Shown here: one piece after another, positions 45,950 through 57,200 of the stretch
How positions within the stretch are numbered: the first letter of the stretch is position 1
Layout of the letters: every line of letters begins with the position of its first letter
NCBI GenBank assembly: GCA_964020155.1
Contig: OZ026553.1
Span: forward strand, 3,777,509-3,841,508
Length of the DNA: 64,000 nt
From: Chondrilla cf. caribensis
Lineage: Eukaryota > Porifera > Demospongiae > Chondrillida > Chondrillidae
Reading direction: 5' to 3'
The notes under the pieces: generated by a model
The model's database searches: none
What the model was told of the DNA's origin: nothing
Seen by the model: the letters and a program-made list of their open reading frames with translations, nothing else
Program-made: the position numbers and the translations under genes

Positions 45950-48900
45950 TTCTTTTCTGGGTGCCACTGAAGTAGCCTATGGCTAACAGTTCCAAGGTTA
46001 AATAAGATTACCTGATACCTGATACCTATATCAGATACACTGTGACACATGTACATAATACAAATACTAATGGTATTCAAGATAATTGGAGTTGAGACTA
46101 ATAGGCCATCCATTGGTAGTTTGGGATCTGTACTATGTCATCTCCCTATAACATCATTATCCACTACATCTCCCTAGATTAGATGTGCAATGCTACACAG
46201 TAATGCTGTGTACAGTACATACTGCGAAACTCCGAAGATTGTGGAGTGTGAGGGTCATCCAGTCCCGAGGTAGGGGTTGACATAGTCCCAGCATTGTTTG
46301 GCGTGGATACTGTAAAAAATAAAAATTGAGTGCTAGAGGAGATTCATTATTGTTAATAACACGATGTACTTCCATGCCCAATAGGTGCCTTGTAAGACAG
46401 ACCTTATGATTGAATAACCTCCTCAGTTTGAAATTAATGATAAGAGATCAGAAATACCTATAAGTACAACATACATAAGATTAAGCGTTACCTTTTTCTG
46501 ATACTGTTTCCTGTACTTCAACTGAAAAGCACAAATCCCCCAAACTTGTTCCAGAAACGTCAAGGTACACTGCTGCTGGTACTGTTACACACCCTTGGGC
46601 ACAACTCTGGATAATCTTAACAAAGAATGAGGGAGGATAGAGACCCTTCGTGACAGCAAACTCCATTTTCTCTTCCGTATTATGTAAATGATAGGCAACA
46701 GCCATTTTGTTGATCTACATGAGAGAATGCAATGAAAATGTAATATCCAAGCCTGTCAAGTAACAAACCACAACACACAAAGACACTCACTGCTGCCTGG
46801 TTTAGACCAGCTTCCCACCCATTACCACTGCGTTTTCTCAGTTTGCCAGTAATTCTTTCTTCGGTGACTTCAAATACTGGACAGGTTTCATCGTCACCAC
46901 AGTAGGTCCACGACTCCCAATATTTAGAGAGAACCTAGCAGAGGCATTCACTCTGAAATAGGTACCTACAACATTGTCAATACACAACACATCAATGGAC
47001 TCCACCTACCTTTAGCCAAAACTGTATACAGTAAACAACAGCAACCTTTAGATGGAGCTTGTTCCCATCTAATTTCTTCCATGGAGTGGCCCAATAGCAA
47101 GATGGGATCTCCTCCTTCATGGCTTGTCCTAGTAGACTGCAGTGTCCCAATAGCTCCACAGTACCAAATGTGTCATGTAGTAATGTACACTCGGGCTCCA
47201 TGGCTGTGAATGTGTACATCTGTTCACCTTCTGGAAGAACATGTGGGGAGATGACAAAGGAGGCATCTTCTTCAAGGTGACCATGCTCTCCAGCTATCCA
47301 ATGAGGAATGTGGAGCTTCAGGGATTTGGTGACTTTGGAGTGGTCAAACCAGACATAGACCACTGGACTGGCTAGCCTGTAACCACTTGGAAGAGCAAAG
47401 GGACCATCAAGGATGATGCCATATCTCACCTCCAGTGAGTCACTGCTAATGGCACTAGCTGGCACCTCCATACGAAATATTCTGTTGTCGACGTCACTGT
47501 GTTCAGGTGTGGCTGGCTCCAGCAGGAATTCCCCTCCATTCTGTGTAATGTGGAGGGTCTGAATACCAAATGGAATCCAGCACTGCTCCAGTAAATGAGA
47601 TTCGTGTTCTTGAGTGGAGAAGGAATAGAATATACATACAGAATTGGTGTATACAGCAGAATACTCAATGATACTCACATCCACATATTCATACAATACA
47701 TTTGAATGCATACTCACCATGATCTGGTCCAGCATCTCTTCTAGGAGGATCTGAACTACCACCAGAACTGGGAGTTGGGTCCTACACAAGATGAAGGACA
47801 AAGTACTATGTGCTAAGGATAAACAGAAAAGTACAATAATTTCTGTCTGAATATCACCTTAGTTCTACACAATGTCATTACAGGTTTCCAGTATATTACA
47901 CAACATTTTTGAAAAATAAACACTCATTCAGATACTGTAAGATTGACACCTAAGTACATACCAAGAGCTTTGGGTGTCCTACTGTGCTCACAGTCGGGCT
48001 TAAATGAGAAGGTTGGTACTTTTGCTTCAGTATCTCTGTTGATGTCAATACATCTGGCTCAAATTCTGATTGTTGTGGCAGTTCATGGATACTAGATGCC
48101 ATGGAAGCATATCCTGAAGTCAGTGTAGATCCAGAAATAATTGGATGAGTGGACCTTTCCTTCTGGTAACGAGGTTCCGAGGTATGCGTCGACTGTACTC
48201 GTCTAGAATGTGGTATCAGTTCAAGTGGCAGCCTACTCATAGGTTGACTTTGAACTCTTCGACTCGAACCCTGAACAATATACAAGTACAAATCAATATT
48301 CAGCTAATCCACCACATATTTTGAAAATGAACTGCGGTGATAAACGAGAATTCACTGCACAGATATTCTGATCAGCTATTTACAGACAATTTTTCACCAC
48401 TCATCACCACAGCATCCTCAGGGTCAAAAGACACATATTAGCACCAATATTGATAAGTTACATACTCCTCTGGAAGTGCTATAGATTTAGTAATGACAAA
48501 CAATAGAATTTTCTTGCTAGCTTTCACACCTCAAATGAAACACTTTAGCATGAATAGCAGTTCTATATGCGCCCTTCTGAAGGTGCTGCAGACCTCATAG
48601 TAAGAAGTAATTGAATCGGATGTACATAATATGGGTGAACCATATCTCAATATAATAATATAATAAATTATTATGTTCAAATCGAAGTAACTAATAATGT
48701 GTTCAAACACAAAATAGGTTCAAACTAATTACGCCAGTGTGTCATTACCGTTATTCTGGATTCAAAAGGTACTGCAGACATCCTCATCAGCTCATTTCTC
48801 CATACTTTGGAGGAAAACACTTCATCACATTTTTCTCTTGACAGCCTTCCACTCCAGTAATAATCAATTAGTGCTACATATAATGGAGAAATAAAGCAGG

Positions 48901-51186
48901 AAATTCTCACCCTTGAGTAATAAGTACTGCCAATGGATACTACAGTCAAAAATTCACTTGTTGCTTGTTAGGGAATCCTTGTTATTATAGGAACGTTCAC
49001 TCCTGAGGAGACCACTCTCCACAAAAAGAACCATACATTAAAGTGTTCACTCATTGACAACTACTAATTTGATACCAGTATAAACATTGCCATTTAGTTT
49101 TGTACCCATGCAGTACATCCCAATTTGAGTCTTAATATTATGTGTGTATACCTGCATTTTTGTGCCTTTGGAGTAAGTGAACAATGTCACAATATCAAGG
49201 TACACAAAGTATTTATACAGTACATTACTATAGTTACTTAGTAAACTAGTTCCCCATTTTGAGACAAATGTATTCCTCACACTTCTAAATTGAACATTAC
49301 ATCAAAGCATCAACCACACACGTACTTCCTGTTTTTTCTCCAAGCTCAGGACTGACCCCAACAGCAATCAAACGGTTAGTAATGTCAATATGAGCAGGAT
49401 TATCAGTCCTCACAACTTTCCATCTCACATCTTTCATTTCTTCTGGTAGTACTTTTGAACACAGCTCACTCACATCTAGGAAGAGTATAGTATGTGTAAT
49501 AAGAACATAATATAATAATTGGAATAATATTATGTTCATTACAAATGCGCATATCCTGATTGCTGACAACATCAAAGAGACCAGTAGAGGTACATATCCC
49601 TAAACTCCCTGGATATCTAGCTATACCAAAAGGTCAGCAAGTGGCGAACCAGGATACATGCTATTCAAAACCATATATCTTTATCTTTCGCGGGGTTACT
49701 CTTCCACGGTTTTCGATGATCAGCAGCTATCCATGACAGTTTTATTCTACAAAAATTTAGACCAGATGGGCAGCAGGTCTAGGGTTTGTCAGAAAATTAC
49801 GTCACACATTTTCAAAAATGGCGGCAATTCGCTAAGGCACTTCGTCAAGCATAGCTTGACCCATTTGTACATGGAACTGAGGAGAATATCAGGATATCGC
49901 TCCATGCTGTTGCAGGATAAGTGAACAGATACAAGAGATCGTCCGTGGCCGCTAAACAAGTACAATTAAGGTGCTCTCCAATGTAAGGTGTCCACACCAT
50001 GTGATGAAAATGACATCCACAGATGCAGCTCTCCACTTTGTACTTATTCCTCTTCTGTCTTCTATCACACCATAGATCAAACTTCAAGCTACTAACTAAT
50101 CTGTGTCTACAAATATCCTAAGTGCCCCAGGTGCCCATTTTGCAGGGTCTATACAGCAAGCCAGAGTAAGGCCCAATAACCACGAAAATAAAAGCGCAAA
50201 AAATGCAAAAACACACAATCCACGAAATTTTAAGGATATACGATATATCAACTTCAGGAAGGAAACAGGAATGGATCCTTTCTATATAGGTGAAATAACA
50301 TTATACTTCTATCCCAGTGAGTGGTGACATGAAATGGTAAGGCTTCATGTCAACATCCTGCTGATGATATAACAGGAAATCACCCCAATGGTATTATCCA
50401 TGTAACTTTCCATTAATATGTACATTTTAATACTCCCTTCCAGTGTGAAAAGGTAGTCTTAAGATTGCACAAATTATTAATTGGGCAATTATTGGCCTCA
50501 GAAGTGTAAGTGGCTGCTGGTTATGCCAAGTTAAATATTTGTGGTGATTAGTCCATTGATCAATTGATAATCAATTTGAAATTACAGTTCCAGTTGATTA
50601 CAGTTGATTCTTGACACTACAGACCTGTAGTATACAACACATACATTACACTGTAACACTCACTTTGAAACTTGACAATCAATTTGTCTTCAATCATAGT
50701 TCCAGCTACTAGTGAATACCTACCCTCAAGAAGCAGTACACCCAACACACTGGAGACAACCTTCATTGCAGCAGTGCCAGTAGAGACATCTGCTGCGGTA
50801 TTTCTTTTCCCTCCGAACACTTGATGAATGGCCTTTGATCCAGCTAAAGGTGACCACATCATGAAGTGATAAACACTAAACAAACATGTTTACACAGTGA
50901 ACATCTCACCTCTCACAAATTTGGCTTCCTTCTTCATGCCATGTTCCTCAAACACTTTTGCTGTTTCCAGTGATATCTCCAGTGGTTGAGGACATTGGTG
51001 TACAAAGATGTTCACAAACATCCCCCATGTATCTTTCATCTCTTTTCCAACAAATAACTTATTTGCCAGTAGATTCTCTTCCAGCAGTTTAGTTACAACT
51101 AGATTATATATAGGGAAGTGAGTAACATGATAATAATTGCACATGTATTTTGTGAAAAATGCAGTTATAGCTGGAAGTTCCCAAGT

Positions 51187-51261
<75 letters not shown>

Positions 51262-54200
51262 ACTACATCCCTCACAGAGGTACTTTATAGTTATTAAGTG
51301 GGATGTTCACATATAAAATTACAATAGTATAATCATATCCCACACAGTCAATGGCTTGCCATGCTAATAACTGGTAAGCAGCCTATAAAATACTAAGCCT
51401 TTGATCCACCCACACAACATATCACATATACTTATCCTGTACATTGCCGAGATTATGGATATTTACAATAAAATTGTACCACCTTTTAATAACATCACTT
51501 CTTCCTTCCCAGTAAAGCCACTCTTCACAACACACCACATATTATACATACTGTATTATCATGTACATTGGCTGTAGTACACAAAGATGTTGGTATACAT
51601 ATACACATACACACATATCAAAGCTCTGTGACTCTGCAAGTATTTTAGTGGTTATTAACACAATTACTCTATTGTCAACGAGGGCAAGGTTGGTGTCAAC
51701 AATTGAGATAAAGAGTGTGTACCCACTACAGCCCTTCCAGAGGTACATCATATTTACTATGTGGTGTGTTTACATACTATAATGTTTACTAACCACCCAC
51801 ACAGTTGCATTGTTATGGTGGATCCAATAACTTGCCGTGTTATAGCCCAGGTAGTAGTGAGCCTTTGATCCACCCACACAACAGATCACATATACATATC
51901 CTGTACATTGACTAGATTATGGATATTTACAATAAAATTGTCCCACCTTTCAATAACATCACTTCTTCCTCCCCAGTGAAGCCACTCTTCTGCAAGATGT
52001 CAACAATTCTTGTCATCACTGAGGGTTCTTTTGTATAAGAAATGGCACAAATGTGATTCAAAGCAGTCAACCATGAGTATCCATCCCATTTCTTATGTAT
52101 TACTCCAACTACTTCTTTGGACATCAATCCTTCCTGACTGATATCACCAAGTGCTATGTAGAAAAGGAGGACGGAAGTAGTAATAACAACAACCAAAATA
52201 AGAAGAATAACAAGGGGAACAGGAAATAGGAGTAATATTGCAATACATGCTACATGTTCCCCTTGTGTACAGGGTTGGCATGTGCAGTGTGTGCATGTCT
52301 GTTCAACATTAATTAGGGAAATACACCACATTTGTCATTGAATAATTTATCAAGAAATGATGGATATGCACACAGTGTCACATGCATGTACGCACGCACA
52401 GACATACATATACACAGATGTACATTAGTGTACAGTATATGTACAGTACATACAGATGGACTGTACACATATATGTCATTATACATAAGTATGTACACAC
52501 ATGTCAGAGATCTGTAAATCTGGAAGGATTGTAGTGGATATTGATACAATTGTTATACTGTTCATGAAGGCGAGGTCAGTGTTAACAATTGAGATAAAGT
52601 GTCTGTTATTATGTGGGATGTTTACACTTAAAATAATTATACCATTAATTTTTGTAAGTCAACCACCCACACAGTTGTATTGTTATGGCTGGTGCAATGA
52701 CGTGCTATGGTATTATTCAAAAATAGGTACAATATGTCCACATGGGAAGTATTAAACTGTCCATCTCCCCTCACAACACACCACATATTATACATACTGT
52801 ATTGTCATGTACATTAGCCGGAGTAAACAAAGATGTTAGTATACATGTGTACATACACACGTCAGAATTCTGTGACTATGGGAATATTGTAGTGGATGTA
52901 GACTCAATTGCTGTATTGCTAATGAGGGCAAGGTTGGTGTCAACAATTAAGATAAAGAGTGTGTACCCACTACAGCCCTTCCAGAGGTACTTCATATTTA
53001 CTATGTGGTGTGTTTACTATAATGTTTACTAAACACCCACACAGTTGTATTGCAGCTATGGTTGATGCAATACATTGCCATGTTATTAGTTGAAGAGAGG
53101 TACAATATGTCAGCCCAGGAAGTACTAAGCCTTTGATCCACCCACACAACATATCACATATACTTATCCTGTACATTGCCGAGATTATGGATATTTACAA
53201 TAAAATTGTACCACCTTTTAATAACATCACTTCTTCCTTCCCAGTAAAGCCACTCTTCTGCAAGATGTCTGCAATTCTTGTCATCACTGAGGGTTCTTTT
53301 GTACATGAAATTGTACAAATGGAATTCGATGCAGCCTGCAATGAGAATCCCTCCCAACACTTTGGTACTTGTTGAATTTCTTCTTTGGACATCAATCCTT
53401 CCTGACTGATATCACCAAGTACTATGTAGAAGAAGGGGACGTAAGTAGTAATAATAATAATAACAATGACAACGAGAAGAATAACAAGGAGAACAAGAAG
53501 TAGAAATAATACTGCAATACATGTTACATGTTCCCCTTGTGTGTAGGGTTGGCATGTGCAGTGTGTGCATGTCTGTTCACCATTATTAGGGAAATACACC
53601 ACATTCATCATTGAATAATTTATCAAGAAATGATGGATATGCACACAGTGTTACATGCATGTACGCATGTACAGACATACATACACACAGATGTACGTAC
53701 AGTGTACAGGATATGTACAGTACGTACAGATGTACTGTACACATATATGTCATTATATACATAAGTATGTACACACATGTCAGAGATCTGTAAATCTGGA
53801 AGGATTGTAGTGGATATTGATACAATTGTTATACTGTTCATGAAGGCGAGGTCAGTGTTAACAATTGAGATAAAGTGTCTGTTATTATGTGGGATGTTTA
53901 CACTTAAAATAATTATACCATTAATTTTTGTAAGTCAACCACCCACACAGTTGTATTGTTATGGCTGGTGCAATGACGTGCTATGGTATTATTCAAAAAT
54001 AGGTACAATATGTCCACATGGGAAGTATTAAATTGTCCATCTCCCCACACAACACACCACATATTATACATACTGTATTGTCATGTACATTAGCCAGAGT
54101 AAACAAAGATGTTGGTATACATGTGTACATACACACGTCAGAATTCTGTGACTATGGAAATATTGTAGTGGATATAGACACAATTGCTGTATTGCTAATG

Positions 54201-57200
54201 AGGGCAAGGTTGGTGTCAACAATTAAGATAAAGAGTTTGTACCCACTACAGCCCTTCCAGAGGTACATCATATTTATACTATATGGTGTGTTTACATACT
54301 ATAATGTTTACTAAACACCCACACAGTTGCATTGCTATGGTTGATGCAATACCTTGCCGTGTTATAGTTGAAGAGAGGTACAATATGTCAGCCCAGGAAG
54401 TACTAAGCCTTTGATCCACCCACACAACAGATCACATATACATATCCTGTACATTGGCTAGATTATGGATATTTACAATAAAATTGTACCACCTTTTAAT
54501 AACATCACTTTTTCCTTCCCAGTAAAGCCACTCTTCTGCAAGATGTCAGCAACTCTTGTCATCACTGAGGGTTCCTTTGTGCATGAAATGGCACAAATGT
54601 GATCCAAAGCAGTCAACCATGGGCATCTCTTCCATTTCTTCTGTATTTCTCCGATTTCTTCTTTGGACATCAATCCTTCCTGACTGATATCACCAAGTGC
54701 TATGTAGAAGAAGGGGATGTAAGTAGTAATAACAACAACCAAAATAAGAAGAATAACAAGGAGAACAAGAAGTAGAAATAATACTGCAATACATGCTACA
54801 TGTTCTCCTTGTGTACAGGGTTGGCATGTGCAGTGTGTACATGTCTGTTCATTATTAATTAGGGAAATATACCACATTTGTCATTGAATAATTCACCAAG
54901 AAATGATGATATATGCACACAGTGTCACATGCATGTATGCACGCACAGACATACATATACACAGATGTACATATAGTGTACAGTATATGTACAGTAGACA
55001 CAATTGCTGTATTTCTAATGAGGGCAAGGTTGGTGTCAACAATTAAGATAAAGAGTTTGTACCCACTACAGCCCTTCCAGAGGTACATCATATTTACTAT
55101 ATGGTGTGTTTACATACTATAATGTTTACTAAACACCCACACAGTTGTATTGCAGCTATGGTTGATGCAATACATTGCCATGTTATTAGTTGAAGAGAGG
55201 TACAATATGTCAGCCCAGGAAGTACTAAGCCTTTGATCCACCCACACAACATATCACATATACTTATCCTGTACATTGCCTAGATTATGGATGTTCACAA
55301 TAAAATTGTACCACCTTTTAATAACATCACTTCTTCCTTCCCAGTAAAGCCACTCTTCTGCAAGATGTCTGCAATTCTTGTCATCACTGAGGGTTCCTTT
55401 GTACATGAAATTGTACAAATGGAATTCGATGCAGCCTGCAATGAGAATCTCTCCCAACACTTTGGTACTTGTTGAATTTCTTCTTTGGACATCAATCCTT
55501 CCTGACTGATATCACCAAGTACTATGTAGAAGAAGGGGACGTAAGTAGTAATAATAATATAACAATGACAACGAGAAGAATAACAAGGAGAACAAGAAGT
55601 AGAAATAATTCTGCAATACATGCTACATGTTCCCCTTGTGTGTAGGGTTGGCATGTGCAGTGTGTGCATGTCTGTTCACCATTATTAGGGAAATACACCG
55701 CATTCATCATTGAATAATTTATCAAGAAATTTATTAATGATGGATATGCACATAGTGTCACATGCATGTACGCATGTACAGACATAAATACACACAGATG
55801 TACGTACAGTGTACAGGATATGTACAGTACGTACAGATGTACTGTACACATATATGTCATTATTATACATAAGTATGTACACACATGTCAGAGATCTGTA
55901 AATCTGGAAGGATTGTAGTGGATATTGATACAATTGTTATACTGTTCATGAAGGCGAGGTCAGTGTTAACAATTGAGATAAAGTGTCTGTTATTATGTGG
56001 GATGTTTATGTTATGTTTAGGAACAACGCCATCTGCATATAGCCACCCTCATGTTTAAGGTCATTAACAAACTGGGTCCTGACTACTTGGCTCCTCTGTG
56101 TACTCCAGCATCCAAGGTTCACAAACATGACACTTGGGCGGCAGCGAGTGGGGTTCTTCATCTCCCCAGAGCAGTTACGAACTTTGGTAGGAAGGCTTTT
56201 TCATTCTGTGGACCTAAAATTTGGAATTCTTCACCATCTGAAACCAGACAGTTACAAAATTTGCATGCTTTTATTATTTCTGCACGGTCGCTTATTTTGT
56301 CTCGTTAGTCATGCAATCATTCAAAGTGTATTATTTCATTTATTTATCCTACTTTGCAATTCATGCATGTCTCCCATTACTTATTTATTAATTATAAATA
56401 TTCATTTATTTTATATTATTATATAATCTGTATGTCATGTGTTTACTGGGCACCTTAATAGTAGCCCTCTGGGCTAGTGGTTTGCCCCAGTCTGAATAAG
56501 AATTTCAAATTCAAATTCAAATTACACTTAAAATAATTATATCATTAATTTTTGTAAGTCAGCCACCCACACAGTTGTATTGTTATGGCTGGTGCACTGA
56601 TGTGCTATGATATTATTCAAAAATAGGTACAATGTGTCCGCATGGGAAATATTAAATTGTCCATCTCCCCACACAACACACCACACATTATACATACTGT
56701 ATTGTCATGTACATTAGCCGGAGTAAACAAAGATGTTGGTATACATGTGTACATACACACGTCAGAATTCTGTGACTATGGAAATATTGTAGTGGATATA
56801 GACACAATTGCTGTATTGCTTATGAGGGCAAGGTTGGTGTCAACAATTAAGATAAAGAGTTTGTACTATATGGTGTGTTTACATACTATAATGTTTACTA
56901 ACCACCCACACAGTTGCATTGCTATGGTTGATGCAATACCTTGCTGTGTTATTAGTGGAAGAGAGGTACAATATGTCAGCCCAGGGAGTACTAAGCCTTT
57001 GATCCACCCACACAACATATCACATATACATATCCTGTACATTGCCTAGATTATGGATATTTAAAATAAAATTGTACCACCTTTTAATAACATCACTTCT
57101 TCCTTCCCAGTAAACAGTGACACACACGCACGTACGCACGCACGCACGCACACATGCACGCACGCACATACACACACACACATGCACACATATGTATATA

